Positions 1 through 9,026 of a DNA stretch of 64,000 nucleotides are shown piece by piece. Where the stretch lies: contig NZ_KV917381.1 in the NCBI RefSeq assembly GCF_002019795.1, forward strand, positions 1,237,210-1,301,209. Direction: 5' to 3'. This DNA comes from Bacillus alkalicellulosilyticus (lineage in GTDB: Bacteria; Bacillota; Bacilli; Bacillales; Bacillaceae_F). The translations under genes were made by a program, and so were the position numbers. Below the pieces are notes generated by a model. The model made no database searches. It had not been told where the DNA came from and was given only the letters and a program-made list of their open reading frames with translations. Position 1 is the stretch's first letter; each line of letters begins with the position of its first letter.

Positions 1-1
1 A

Positions 2-1009
2 AGTCCAATCCGGACATTTTTGACACAAGGAGACGTTGTTTTTTTGACACCTCTTGAAGATAAGCTTACTCGATATTTTCGTTCATCTATTATCTACACG
101 GCGATTCTTCAGTGTTGTTCATTACTAGTGGTGATGATTCTATTATCTCCTTTATTTACGCAACGTGTAAATGAAATGCCTGGTGCAATATATGGTGTAA
201 TCGGTCTTCTATTTGTTGCTAAAGTGTGGAATGTAGTTTGTAGTTGGGAGGAGTATCGTTTACAGGAAACAGACCAACGAGTAAAACATACGATGCTACG
301 CCTCATCGTAAATCTTGTGTTTACCTTTATCATTTTTGCATTTGCACATGTTGCTTATATCATTGGGCTTTTGGCGATAATGGCCATTCTTTATCTATTT
401 TATTATCGACACTTTGGGCGTCAACACAGTATTAAGTGGGAGCAGTTAATTGAAATGGAAGAACGGTTACTTACAATGTTTTACCGCATTGCCAATCAAT
501 TCACTGATGTTCCGAAGCTTAAGAATAAAGTAAGCTCCCGCAGATGGTTGCAGTTTATACTTACAGGAATTTCTTTTACTCGAAAAAATACATTCAATTA
601 CTTGTTCTTACGCTCATTTCTAAGGGCAAATGATTACTTCGGAATGTTCGTACGGATATTAATTGTTGGCGCGATTTTATTGATTGTGATTCCACCGGGA
701 CCAATTAGAATCCTTTTATTTTTATTATTCATTTATATGTCGGGTTTGCAATTATCGACGCTATGGAACCACTATCATACAAAACTATGGGTAGATTTAT
801 ATCCCATTGCAGAAGAAGAAAAAAAGAATTCTTTCTCAAGCATTTTATTTCGCCTCTTACTTGGTAAGACTATCATTTTCACATTAATACTTTTCGCTTA
901 TCAGGAAAGTTTCGTAAATGTTCTCATATTGTTTTCAGTAGGTACGATTTTTAGTTACTTTTATAGCTTTAAGCTAGTCTATCGTAAACTGAGAACGGTG
1001 GAGGGATAA
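2..1009 (+). CDS. ecsB: EcsB, ABC transporter membrane subunit (5' truncated by window edge)
   Basis: EcsB is the membrane subunit of the EcsAB ABC exporter, which affects protein secretion, sporulation and competence in Bacillus. About 335 residues are visible. They are strongly hydrophobic, with several membrane segments in the first 130 residues and another cluster between about residues 205 and 325. A TTG codon lies at 20, but the frame stays open to the window edge and the family is usually near 400 residues, so the true start lies outside. ecsC follows 8 bp after the stop. In B. subtilis the order is ecsA-ecsB-ecsC-yhaA, and a yhaA-like gene lies nearby here, which supports the call. 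Confidence 0.85.
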   Translation, partial: SPIRTFLTQGDVVFLTPLEDKLTRYFRSSIIYTAILQCCSLLVVMILLSPLFTQRVNEMPGAIYGVIGLLFVAKVWNVVCSWEEYRLQETDQRVKHTMLRLIVNLVFTFIIFAFAHVAYIIGLLAIMAILYLFYYRHFGRQHSIKWEQLIEMEERLLTMFYRIANQFTDVPKLKNKVSSRRWLQFILTGISFTRKNTFNYLFLRSFLRANDYFGMFVRILIVGAILLIVIPPGPIRILLFLLFIYMSGLQLSTLWNHYHTKLWVDLYPIAEEEKKNSFSSILFRLLLGKTIIFTLILFAYQESFVNVLILFSVGTIFSYFYSFKLVYRKLRTVEG

Positions 1010-1017
1010 GGAACGCT

Positions 1018-1749
1018 ATGTCATATGAAGAGACAGTAAGAGAAGACCTGTTACGATGGAAACGTAAGATGAGGAAGCAACAATCAATGAAGGCAAAGGT
1101 TGCGAAACGATTTCAAACAAAAATGAATCAATTGATTCCAGAAAAGGTACATCAAGTCGTAACAGCAAGTATAAAAAATATGGTTCATGCTACATTGCTT
1201 GGATCAGAATACACGACAAAAGTAACGGTAATGACAGATGCCACTTTTGCAGAGAGAGAAGAAAAAGTGAAGGAAAGACTGAGCACATACAAGAAAACAG
1301 CAGCTATTGAAGGAGCCGGCACTGGGGCAGGTGGAATTCTGTTAGGAATGGCAGATTTCCCGCTCCTCTTAAGCATTAAGATGAAATTCCTATTTGATGC
1401 TGCTAGTACATATGGATTTGATGTTAAAGATTACAGAGAACGTTTATTCATTCTTTATCTTTTCCAACTAGCGTTTTCAAGTGACGAAAAGAAAAAGGAG
1501 GTTTTTTCTATTGTTTCGGACTGGCCATCTTATATTCAAACGTTACCCTCTGAGAAGGAATATTTAGAAGCGTTGGATTGGAAGGAATTCCAGCTAGAAT
1601 ACCGAGATCATATCGACCTAGTAAAAATGCTTCAATTAATTCCCGGGTTTGGAGCGATTGTTGGTGCAGCAGCTAACTATCATTTTTTAGATGTACTTGG
1701 TGAAACCGCAATGAACGGCTATCGTATTCGCTTATTAGAAGAGAAATAA
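1018..1749 (+). CDS. ecsC: EcsC family protein
   Basis: The product has 243 residues, close to B. subtilis EcsC (about 236). The N-terminal third is basic and probably helical. A Gly/Ala-rich segment near residues 93-113 (GAGTGAGGILLGMADFPLLL) and another near 205-220 are typical of the family and may contact the membrane. The biochemical role of EcsC is unknown; it is co-transcribed with the EcsAB transporter. It starts 8 bp after ecsB and ends just before a clear hairpin terminator, so it closes the ecs operon. Confidence 0.88.
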   Translation: MSYEETVREDLLRWKRKMRKQQSMKAKVAKRFQTKMNQLIPEKVHQVVTASIKNMVHATLLGSEYTTKVTVMTDATFAEREEKVKERLSTYKKTAAIEGAGTGAGGILLGMADFPLLLSIKMKFLFDAASTYGFDVKDYRERLFILYLFQLAFSSDEKKKEVFSIVSDWPSYIQTLPSEKEYLEALDWKEFQLEYRDHIDLVKMLQLIPGFGAIVGAAANYHFLDVLGETAMNGYRIRLLEEK

Positions 1750-1752
1750 GGT

Positions 1753-1800
1753 AAAAGGATGTCGGAGTAAGTCAAACTTGCCTCCTGATGTCCTTTTTTG
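1753..1800 (+). terminator. Rho-independent terminator of the ecs operon
   Basis: A stem of about 13 pairs (arms 1753-1766 and 1782-1795, with two G-U pairs and one bulge) is followed by a run of T. It lies immediately after the ecsC stop codon. Confidence 0.75.
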
Positions 1801-1885
1801 TTACAAAAAACTACCATCACTTACCACAAGAAAACGCTAGCATTGTAGATTATAATTTTAATATAAAACTATATTCAAGGAATGG

Positions 1886-3340
1886 ATGGTGGATTTTGTG
1901 AAGAAGTGGCCGGTACTAGCACTTATTTTAATTCTTATTTTCAGCTTATTTCCAATCAATCAAGTTGCTGATGCATCTAAAGGAAATAACGGTAAAGGTA
2001 ATAACAATGTAACCGAAGAAAAACAAAACCCTGGGAGAGGAAACAATAATAATACTGTCGTGGTTGAAGAAGAGCCAGAATCTCAACCTGTACCTGTCCA
2101 AGAGCAAGTCGAGGAAATTGTTGTTGTAGAAGAAAAGCCTGAAGAGCAAGCTCCTGTAGTGGAAGAAGACAACAATGACTATCAAGAGGATGTAGTTCCT
2201 GTTGAGGAGGGCGCTTATTTTTCTTATGTTGTAAAATCAGGAGATACTCTCTTTTTTATTGCTTTGGCTCATGATACAACAGTAGCTGAAATTAAAGCGA
2301 TTAATGGCTTAACTAGCGATATGATATTAGTAGGACAAGTTTTATTGCTACCTGTTAAAGAAGTACAAGTAGAAGAATCAAAAGAAAAGTCGTATATGAT
2401 TTTTGGTTATTATACAAAGTATTGGGCAACAGATAGAAATTCATATCAATCGTTAGTTGACCATCACGAATACATGAACTCAATAGGGACAGCTTCACTT
2501 GATGTAAATGCTGATGGCACGATTTCAGGATTTTTGCCAACAGAAGGCATTTCGTTTGCAAATAATAATGGGGTTGCCGCGTATGCAACGATTCAGAATA
2601 AGTTTGACCCGGCATTAGCTAGTCAAATTTTACGAAACAATGAGTTAAGAGAAAAGACAATTGCTAACATGTTAACGTTAGTACAAGATAATCAGTATGC
2701 CGGTATTAATATAAACTTTGAAAATATGTATGCAAATGATAGAGTTGTTTTCACACAATTTATGGAACGCGTAGTTGACGTATTCCATGCTCATTCCTAC
2801 CCTGTCATGGTTTCAGTTCCAGCTAAAACTTGTGACTGTCCAACGTGGGCTTGGTCTGGTACTTTCGACCTTAAAGCATTAGGTGGTTTAGTAGATTATG
2901 TCCAAGTGATGTCCTATGATCAACATGGTTCTTGGGGAACTGCTGGTCCAGTTGTAGGTCATAACTGGGTTAAAAATGTGTTAGATTATACAACAGCAAA
3001 CATTCCAAGTGAAAAATTGCTGATTGGCCTTCCTGCCTATGGGTATGATTGGAATTTGACAAAAGGAACAGGCCATAAAGCTCTTACGATGAAACAAATC
3101 AAACAACTAATCATTGACCAAAATGCAACGGTACAGTGGGACCAAACTAGTCAAAGCCCTTACTTTTATTATGTGGATAGTCAAGGTGACAGACATGTTG
3201 TCTGGTTTGAAAACGAAGCAAGCCTTGCAGCGAAAACAAAGCTTGTACAAGAATATAACCTAGCAGGAGTATCAATGTGGAGAATGGGACAAGAGGACAA
3301 ATCGTTTTGGACAAGCATTCATTCTGCACTATTTGAATAA
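1886..3340 (+). CDS. LysM and GH18 domain protein, YdhD/YaaH-like spore hydrolase family
   Basis: The protein is secreted and has 484 residues. A signal peptide covers about residues 5-30. A low-complexity Asn/Gly then Glu/Val/Pro-rich linker runs from 33 to 107. One LysM peptidoglycan-binding domain lies at about 111-158 (YVVKSGDTLFFIA), and a GH18 fold at about 170-484. Relatives such as YaaH, YdhD and SleL act on spore cortex or peptidoglycan. The usual GH18 catalytic pattern ends in D-x-E; here residues 271-279 read YAGININFE, so the final Glu (E279) is kept while the preceding acidic positions are Ala and Asn. Activity may be reduced or lost. The ATG at 1886 has an AAGGA 4 nt upstream; a GTG at 1898 is a possible alternative. 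It is monocistronic, with a terminator behind it. Confidence 0.78.
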   Translation: MVDFVKKWPVLALILILIFSLFPINQVADASKGNNGKGNNNVTEEKQNPGRGNNNNTVVVEEEPESQPVPVQEQVEEIVVVEEKPEEQAPVVEEDNNDYQEDVVPVEEGAYFSYVVKSGDTLFFIALAHDTTVAEIKAINGLTSDMILVGQVLLLPVKEVQVEESKEKSYMIFGYYTKYWATDRNSYQSLVDHHEYMNSIGTASLDVNADGTISGFLPTEGISFANNNGVAAYATIQNKFDPALASQILRNNELREKTIANMLTLVQDNQYAGININFENMYANDRVVFTQFMERVVDVFHAHSYPVMVSVPAKTCDCPTWAWSGTFDLKALGGLVDYVQVMSYDQHGSWGTAGPVVGHNWVKNVLDYTTANIPSEKLLIGLPAYGYDWNLTKGTGHKALTMKQIKQLIIDQNATVQWDQTSQSPYFYYVDSQGDRHVVWFENEASLAAKTKLVQEYNLAGVSMWRMGQEDKSFWTSIHSALFE

Positions 3341-3353
3341 AAAATTAGTAGAT

Positions 3354-3392
3354 AAAGAGTTAAAAGGTGATATTCCTTTTGACTCTTTTTTA
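3354..3392 (+). terminator. Rho-independent terminator after the GH18 gene
   Basis: A 14-bp stem with one G-U pair (3354-3367 with 3375-3388) is followed by a T-run, directly downstream of the gene. Confidence 0.85.
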
Positions 3393-3500
3393 CGTTCTTT
3401 TTTGAAATGTTTTAATTAAGATTGTGAAATAAATCACATCCATTTATTTAAAAAATTGATAGAGTAAAAAAGATAGCCATAGAAAAAGAGGGTGACAAAA

Positions 3501-4271
3501 ATGAAAGATAGTTTGCTTATTAGTGGAGTAGAAGTGAAAAGTAGGCTTTTTATTGGAACGGGGAAATTTGGTCGTGAGGACATGATTCCTGAGGTTGTCT
3601 CTAGTTCAGCTTCTGAGGTCATTACAGTAGCGTTACGAAGAGTGGACATTCATTCCACTGAAAACAATATTATGAATCATATCCCAAAACATATGATTCT
3701 TCTACCTAATACATCGGGAGCTAGAAATGCAGATGAGGCAATTCGAATTGCAAGATTAGCGCGTGCAGCAGGTATGGGGAATTGGGTGAAAATTGAAGTC
3801 ATTTCTGACCAAAAATATCTTCTGCCAGACAATTTTGAGACGATAAAGGCCACTGAAGCGTTAGTAAAAGAAGGCTTTGTTGTTTTACCATACATGAGTC
3901 CAGATTTAATGGTTGCTAAAAGATTAGAAGAAGTAGGAGCAGCCGCCGTTATGCCACTAGGCGCACCAATTGGTACAAACCGAGGTTTACAAACAAAAGA
4001 GTTGATTGAAATTATGATTGCCGAAGCGAGCGTTCCAATTATTGTAGATGCCGGAATTGGTAAGCCGTCTGAAGCTGCCGAAGCCATGGAGCTAGGAGCA
4101 GCCGCAGTTCTTGTCAATACAGCGATTGCGACCGCAAAAGACCCTGTCCGAATGGCAAAAGCATTTGCACTGGCTGTCGAATCGGGTAGAGAGGCTTATT
4201 TAGCTGGTCTTGGAGCCACTCAATCAAAGGCGAGTGCGTCATCACCACTAACAGGCTTTTTACACAAATAG
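3501..4271 (+). CDS. thiG: Thiazole synthase ThiG
   Basis: ThiG condenses deoxyxylulose 5-phosphate, the dehydroglycine imine and ThiS-thiocarboxylate into the thiazole phosphate of thiamine. The protein has 256 residues. The Schiff-base lysine is K97 in WVKIEV, and the phosphate-binding barrel ends are visible as PLGAPIG and VDAGIG. The ATG at 3501 is chosen because AAGAGGGTG lies 7 nt upstream; a GTG at 3492 sits inside that ribosome binding site. thiH follows 12 bp later, forming a two-gene unit. No thiS, thiF or thiO is adjacent and no TPP riboswitch is visible in the roughly 110 bp between the upstream terminator and the gene. Confidence 0.95.
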   Translation: MKDSLLISGVEVKSRLFIGTGKFGREDMIPEVVSSSASEVITVALRRVDIHSTENNIMNHIPKHMILLPNTSGARNADEAIRIARLARAAGMGNWVKIEVISDQKYLLPDNFETIKATEALVKEGFVVLPYMSPDLMVAKRLEEVGAAAVMPLGAPIGTNRGLQTKELIEIMIAEASVPIIVDAGIGKPSEAAEAMELGAAAVLVNTAIATAKDPVRMAKAFALAVESGREAYLAGLGATQSKASASSPLTGFLHK

Positions 4272-4283
4272 GGAGGTGCACTA

Positions 4284-5387
4284 TTGAGCTTTTATACGTA
4301 TATAGAAAAAATGGAGACGCGCAATTTTGATTTGTTTTTTAGTTCGATTGAAGAAAAAGATGTGAGGAGGGTGCTTAACCAAGAGGTGCTTTCGGAAGAA
4401 GACTTCTTAACCTTATTATCACCTGTAGCCCAAAATTTTCTCGAAGAAATGGCCGAAAAAGCTCACAAGCTTACAGTCCAGCACTTCGGCAAAACAGTTT
4501 TATTATTTACACCACTTTATATCGCCGATTATTGTGTTAACCATTGCACATATTGTAGTTTTAGTATCATTAATGAGTTTGAGAGAAAACGGTTGACGTT
4601 AGACGAAATTGAAGAAGAATCAAGAACAATTGCTAGCATGGGCTTACGGCACATTCTCATTTTAACGGGTGAGTCGAAACAACACACGCCAGTATCGTAC
4701 TTAAAAGACGTCGTTTCTGTCATGAAAAAGTATTTTTCATCCATTGCGATTGAAATCAATCCATTGCATACAGAGGAATATCAAGAGCTTGTGGAAGAGG
4801 GGGTTGATGGACTGACTGTTTATCAGGAGGTATATGATAGACAAGAGTATAAAAAGTATCATGTAAAAGGACCAAAGCGTGATTATCGTTACCGCTTAGA
4901 TGCACCAGAGAGAGGGTGTCAAGCGGGAATGAGAAACGTAACGATTGGCTCTTTGTTAGGCTTATCGGATTGGCGAACAGAAGTATTTTTCACCGGAATG
5001 CACGCTGAGTATCTTCAAAAAAAGTACCTTGGAACAGAAATCAATGTATCTCTCCCAAGAATTCAGCCTTATGTAGGAAGTGACTCATCAATCACCGAAG
5101 TAGATAATGTTCATTTTGTACAGAGCATGTTAGCCTTGCGTTTATTTTTACCTAAAGCAGGAATTACATTATCAACAAGAGAAAGTGCGTTTTTCAGGGA
5201 TCATCTCCTCCCGCTAGGAGTTACAAAAATGTCGGCCGCTTCGAGTACAGAAGTTGGAGGGTACACAAACGAGCATTCGAGTGTTAAACAATTTGAAACT
5301 TCTGATGAACGCACCGTCCCACAAATCACAACGATGCTACAAGAAAAAGGCTACCAACCCATCTACCAAAACTGGATACAGGTGTAG
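4284..5387 (+). CDS. thiH: 2-iminoacetate synthase ThiH (radical SAM)
   Basis: ThiH cleaves tyrosine with S-adenosylmethionine to give dehydroglycine (2-iminoacetate) for ThiG. The protein has 367 residues. The radical-SAM CxxxCxxC motif is C84, C88 and C91 (CVNHCTYC), followed by the C-terminal region typical of the BATS domain. The TTG start has GGGAGGTG upstream. B. subtilis uses the oxygen-dependent glycine oxidase ThiO for this step, so an oxygen-sensitive ThiH in a Bacillus-type genome is a real metabolic difference. No truncation is seen. Confidence 0.95.
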   Translation: MSFYTYIEKMETRNFDLFFSSIEEKDVRRVLNQEVLSEEDFLTLLSPVAQNFLEEMAEKAHKLTVQHFGKTVLLFTPLYIADYCVNHCTYCSFSIINEFERKRLTLDEIEEESRTIASMGLRHILILTGESKQHTPVSYLKDVVSVMKKYFSSIAIEINPLHTEEYQELVEEGVDGLTVYQEVYDRQEYKKYHVKGPKRDYRYRLDAPERGCQAGMRNVTIGSLLGLSDWRTEVFFTGMHAEYLQKKYLGTEINVSLPRIQPYVGSDSSITEVDNVHFVQSMLALRLFLPKAGITLSTRESAFFRDHLLPLGVTKMSAASSTEVGGYTNEHSSVKQFETSDERTVPQITTMLQEKGYQPIYQNWIQV

Positions 5388-5483
5388 AGAAACTCCCAAG
5401 AGCGGTGTTGGCTCATGGGAGTTTCTCGAAGCACGAGCGTAGCCGTGCCAAGCCAAGAGCGGTGTTGGCTCATGGGAGTTTCT
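5388..5483 (+). repeat. Hairpin with duplicated 31-bp segment after thiH (element family II)
   Basis: The first hairpin follows the thiH stop (arms AGAAACTCCC and GGGAGTTTCT). A 31-bp segment at 5396-5426 recurs exactly at 5453-5483, a spacing of 57 bp. Between the copies lies GCACGAGCGTAGCCGTGC (5431-5448), which resembles the reverse complement of the dispersed GGCTTYRCTCRYNGC motif. The first hairpin could terminate thiGH, but no T-run follows. Confidence 0.7.
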
Positions 5484-5667
5484 ATCGGACACAGAATACC
5501 TTATTTTCTAGATTTTTCTCTTTTTTTAACGCTATCGGACACAGATGCACCTATTTGCTATGAAAATGATGAAATTAGCTAAAATTTCAACAAATAGCGG
5601 AACGTGTGTCCGATAGCAATTGAAAAAGACGATTTTGAAAGAAATAGGGGACTGTGTGTCCGCTATT
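5482..5667. repeat. Nested inverted repeats built on CTATCGGACACA
   Basis: GCTATCGGACACA at 5531-5543 is matched by its exact reverse complement at 5605-5617, and pairing continues inward around CTATTTG/CAAATAG. An outer pair of the same core lies at 5482-5493 and about 5653-5667. The region holds no gene and sits between the convergent thiH and yhaA-like genes, so it may act as a bidirectional end or be an unrelated repeat. Confidence 0.65.
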
Positions 5668-5699
5668 CTTCCAAAATCGCCTACTGCAAATAATAAATC

Positions 5700-6878
5700 C
5701 TAGCTTTTCGCATAATGAAGTGCAATTCGACCTAACGTTTTTGCTGCAATGAGCATCGCTCGTTCATCAAAATCAAACTTTGGATGGTGATGCGGGTACG
5801 CGATTTCCAATTCTGGATTTCGTGCGCCCGTGAAGAAAAAGCTGCCTTTCACGTGTTGAAGGTAATAGGCAAAATCCTCACCACCCATTTGAGGAGCCAT
5901 TTCCTCAACGTCGCTCACATCAGGGACACTCGGAGCGAGTGATGCTAGGGTCATAGTTTCATCCTCATGGTTCACAACAGCGGGATAGCCACGGTAATAG
6001 GAATAAGTGGCTGATACATCAGCTGCCAAACAAGTACCATCTACCACACGGCGAATTTCATTTTCCATTAACGTTCGAACGTCTTCATCAAACGTTCGGA
6101 CAGTCCCAATAAGTTTAGCTGAATCAGCAATCACGTTAAAAGCATTTTTAGCTTCGAACGTTCCGATGGATAACACCGCAGATTGAAGAGGGTCAACCCG
6201 GCGACTAACAAGCTGTTGTAGATTGGTTACGAGTTGAGAACCGATAACAATCGCATCTTTCGTTAAATGAGGCATTGCCCCATGTCCACCTTGACCTTGG
6301 ACGACAATCTCAAAGCGATCGGCAGCAGCCATGATAGGACCACTACGATATTGAATCTTTCCTAATGGTTCAGTAGCCCATAAATGGGTACCAAATACAA
6401 AGTCAACCCCATCAAGGCATCCATCGTTAATCATCTCAATCGCCCCACCAGGAGCATATTCTTCAGCATGTTGATGAATGAAAACAATCGTTCCTTCAAG
6501 GTCAGCTTTGTTCTCGACAAGAGCTCTAGCAAGCCCTAATAGTGTTGCCGTATGGCCGTCATGACCACAAGCATGCATGACTCCATCAACCTTTGATTTG
6601 TAATCAACCGTTTTTTCATCTTGAATAGGAAGTGCATCGAAATCAGCACGAAGCGCAATCGTCTTGCCTGGCTGTGCGCCACGAAGAGTCGCCACGACTC
6701 CACGTCCGCCTACTCCTGTTTTTACTTCATTTCCTAACCTACGATGATACTCTGCAATATAAGCAGGAGTCTCGACTTCCTGAAAAGAAAGCTCTGGATT
6801 TTGATGTAGGTGACGTCGAATCGACACCATTTCAGAAAAAAGCTCATCTAGTCTTTTATCAATCGCAACTTCTATCAT
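5700..6878 (-). CDS. yhaA: M20-family amidohydrolase (N-acyl-amino acid hydrolase type, YhaA-like)
   Basis: A zinc-dependent M20D amidohydrolase of 392 residues, similar to hippurate and N-acetyl-amino-acid deacylases; the true substrate cannot be read from sequence. Metal and catalytic residues are visible: C104/H106 in HACGHDGH, E139-E140, H165, and the C-terminal His cluster PHHHPKFDFDE. The lid/dimerisation domain lies at about 185-300. The start ATG has GAGGTG 5 nt upstream. It is 18 bp downstream of ccdA on the same strand and probably co-transcribed. In B. subtilis yhaA also lies next to ecsC. Confidence 0.85.
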   Translation of the reverse strand: MIEVAIDKRLDELFSEMVSIRRHLHQNPELSFQEVETPAYIAEYHRRLGNEVKTGVGGRGVVATLRGAQPGKTIALRADFDALPIQDEKTVDYKSKVDGVMHACGHDGHTATLLGLARALVENKADLEGTIVFIHQHAEEYAPGGAIEMINDGCLDGVDFVFGTHLWATEPLGKIQYRSGPIMAAADRFEIVVQGQGGHGAMPHLTKDAIVIGSQLVTNLQQLVSRRVDPLQSAVLSIGTFEAKNAFNVIADSAKLIGTVRTFDEDVRTLMENEIRRVVDGTCLAADVSATYSYYRGYPAVVNHEDETMTLASLAPSVPDVSDVEEMAPQMGGEDFAYYLQHVKGSFFFTGARNPELEIAYPHHHPKFDFDERAMLIAAKTLGRIALHYAKS

Positions 6879-6896
6879 ACATACACCTCAATTTCA

Positions 6897-7613
6897 TTAG
6901 ATGTTAAAAGGGATAAACCTAGCTAAGTACGCAGAAATAATCGCAAATTGCCCTGTAAATAATAAAATTCCTAATAGTATCATTATATACCCGCTCACCT
7001 TTTGAATGGTAGGAAGAAGTCGGTTTAATTTTTTTATTTTATTTAAGGATCGAGACCACAGCATAGCTACTAAGACAAATGGTAAACCAAGCCCCATTGA
7101 ATAAATAAAGAGAAGAAGCATGCCACTTCCCATTGTCTCTGCACGACTGGCTAGAACTAAAATAGAAGATAAAACAAGGCCAATACATGGAGACCACCCT
7201 GTCCCAAACACAAACCCAAATAATACGGACCCGAAGAAGCTAGTCGATTTTTTCGGGGTAGATTGAAGGTTTTTTGTCGTGAGTAAAGCACGAATGGATA
7301 TAATACCAGCCATTTGCAACCCAAATACGGTAATAATCACTCCCCCAACTTGTTCAAACAGTTGTCGATTACTTAAAAAGAATTGACCAATGAACGTTGA
7401 AGTAGCACCTAAAATTAAGAATACGACTGTAAACCCAATCACAAAGCCAACACTTCTAGAAAGAATCACTCCACGTTCGGCTTGGATTTGATTATTACTT
7501 ACGTTAGTTCCTGTTAGTTGTGCCAAATAAGCTGGAACTAGGGGAAAGACACAAGGGGAAAGAAAGGATACAACCCCAGCTAAAAAGGCTAACCAAATTG
7601 TTACTTCTGTCAT
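6897..7613 (-). CDS. ccdA: CcdA, thiol-disulfide transfer membrane protein
   Basis: CcdA carries reducing equivalents across the membrane for cytochrome c maturation and, in Bacillus, for spore cortex formation. The protein has 238 residues and six hydrophobic segments. The two redox cysteines are C21 (SPCVFPLVPAY) and C143 (GWSPCIG), placed symmetrically in the two halves as in the DsbD/CcdA family. ATG at 7613 is preferred over GTG at 7619 because AAGAGGTG lies 7 nt upstream of the ATG. It leads a probable operon with the M20 amidohydrolase gene; no resA or ccdB partner is nearby. Confidence 0.9.
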   Translation of the reverse strand: MTEVTIWLAFLAGVVSFLSPCVFPLVPAYLAQLTGTNVSNNQIQAERGVILSRSVGFVIGFTVVFLILGATSTFIGQFFLSNRQLFEQVGGVIITVFGLQMAGIISIRALLTTKNLQSTPKKSTSFFGSVLFGFVFGTGWSPCIGLVLSSILVLASRAETMGSGMLLLFIYSMGLGLPFVLVAMLWSRSLNKIKKLNRLLPTIQKVSGYIMILLGILLFTGQFAIISAYLARFIPFNI

Positions 7614-7866
7614 CTGCACACACCTCTTAGTATTCTTTGTCCTATCGTTATGAAGGTTTATCCTACATTATACTATCACTCCTGCATTATATCGAATTTT
7701 CGGAAGCTATATGGAGTGGTAAGTCTTTGTTCAAAGAATGGTCACAACTAGCAGACGGACGCAAAATCCATCTAGAGACGGAGGGCAAAACCATCCTCAT
7801 GTTTGTTTTGGGAAGATAGAGTGTGGCTTACAATGAGAGTAACTTAAAAAGAAGGAGGCGAGACAG

Positions 7867-8277
7867 ATGAACGTGACAGGTAAAATTATATTTGGAGCTA
7901 TTCTCCTGCTTATTGGAGGAAATATTCTGTTAAGTACATTAGGAATACACTTAGGTGGATTACTAGGAGTTGCGTTTGCAGGCTTACTGATTTGGTATGG
8001 CTACTCTAAAATGAAAACAGCTGAAACTAAAGGAGCAAAAACCTTTGGAACCATTATACTCATCTTTGGTATTTTAATGCTTATTGGAAAGGCACATATG
8101 ATTGTTGGGATGGTGATTGCAGGAGCAATTATTTATTACGGGATCAAGCTTGTCAAAAGAGAAACACAGCAAGCGGCACCAACTAATCATAGTAGTGACG
8201 AGGACCTAACAGTTGATTTTAAGGCTGATGATAGTTTTGAACATGAGTGGAAACGTTTTATTGAAAAACACAATTAA
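7867..8277 (+). CDS. liaI: LiaI-like small membrane protein
   Basis: A 136-residue protein with about four short hydrophobic segments in the first 95 residues and an acidic soluble tail. In B. subtilis LiaI is the membrane anchor that recruits the PspA homologue LiaH during envelope stress. The start has AAGGAGGCG upstream, and the PspA-like gene begins 17 bp after its stop. Sequence identity to LiaI cannot be judged by eye, so the assignment leans on the lia gene order. Confidence 0.7.
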   Translation: MNVTGKIIFGAILLLIGGNILLSTLGIHLGGLLGVAFAGLLIWYGYSKMKTAETKGAKTFGTIILIFGILMLIGKAHMIVGMVIAGAIIYYGIKLVKRETQQAAPTNHSSDEDLTVDFKADDSFEHEWKRFIEKHN

Positions 8278-8294
8278 AATTGGAGGGATTTGCT

Positions 8295-8948
8295 ATGGTA
8301 TTTAGAAGAATAAGGGATTTGACGTTAGCTTCAATTCATGAAGGATTAGATCAATTGGAAAATCCAGTTACAATGTTGAATCAGTATATGCGTGATGTAG
8401 AGGACGAAATTAAAAAGGCGGAGAAAGCAGTTTTGAAACAAGTCATGCTAGGGGAAAGCTTCAAAAAACAGCTACTAGAAGTAAATGAACTGATAGAAAA
8501 AAGAAGTCGTCAAGCAGAGCTTGCACTAAAAGCAGGAGAAGAAGAGTTAGCGAGAAAAGCGTTGTACTCTAAAAATCTGTACGAAGAAAAAAGTGAAAAG
8601 TACGAGAAAATTCTTGCAAACAACGAACAAGAATTGGTAGAAATCAAGGAACAACTAAGTGATATGAAGCAAAAGTATATTGAAATGAAAGATAAAAAAA
8701 TGGAATTAGTGGCAAGGGAAAATGCAGCCCGCATTAAAGATAATTTACAACATACGATTTCTCAATTTTCTTCTGAAAAAGCAGAAGCAGGCTTTGCTAG
8801 AATTGAACAAAATATATACGAGATGGAAATGAAAACAAGAACAAGAAGAGAGTTTGATATTGAATTTAAAGAATCAACTGCCGTATATTATGATGATGCC
8901 ATTACAAAAGAAATTGAAACGCTAAAAGAAAGAATGTCAACCAAATAA
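8295..8948 (+). CDS. liaH: LiaH/PspA family envelope-stress protein
   Basis: The 217-residue protein is a PspA/IM30 (ESCRT-III-like) coiled coil. The N-terminal amphipathic helix and MLNQYMRDVEDEI segment are typical, and residues 25-180 are almost entirely Lys/Glu-rich helix. It is expected to form large oligomers at damaged membrane. ATG at 8295 is chosen because GGAGGG lies 7 nt upstream; a TTG at 8280 overlaps that site. It ends before an imperfect hairpin, separating liaIH from the downstream liaGFSR genes. Confidence 0.9.
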   Translation: MVFRRIRDLTLASIHEGLDQLENPVTMLNQYMRDVEDEIKKAEKAVLKQVMLGESFKKQLLEVNELIEKRSRQAELALKAGEEELARKALYSKNLYEEKSEKYEKILANNEQELVEIKEQLSDMKQKYIEMKDKKMELVARENAARIKDNLQHTISQFSSEKAEAGFARIEQNIYEMEMKTRTRREFDIEFKESTAVYYDDAITKEIETLKERMSTK

Positions 8949-8960
8949 TAGAATGTGAAT

Positions 8961-9001
8961 AAGAATAGGAAATTGAAAGACTGCTGTTTCCTATTCTTTC
9001 C
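8961..9001 (+). terminator. Probable attenuating terminator after liaH
   Basis: A perfect 12-bp stem (AAGAATAGGAAA at 8961-8972 with 8987-8998) lies right after liaH. The T-tract is weak, so it may reduce rather than stop transcription into liaG. Confidence 0.55.
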
Positions 9002-9026
9002 TAGTTTTTAGAAGAAATGATAAGAG

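Noticed and set aside
3393-3500. TPP riboswitch upstream of thiG
   Set aside because: The space after the preceding terminator is about 110 bp and neither the CTGAGA nor the ACCTGATC core is present.
7637-7819. Open reading frame of 60 codons before liaI
   Set aside because: No ribosome binding site and no recognisable features. The roughly 250-bp region probably holds the divergent ccdA and liaI control regions, though no convincing promoter or LiaR site was found.
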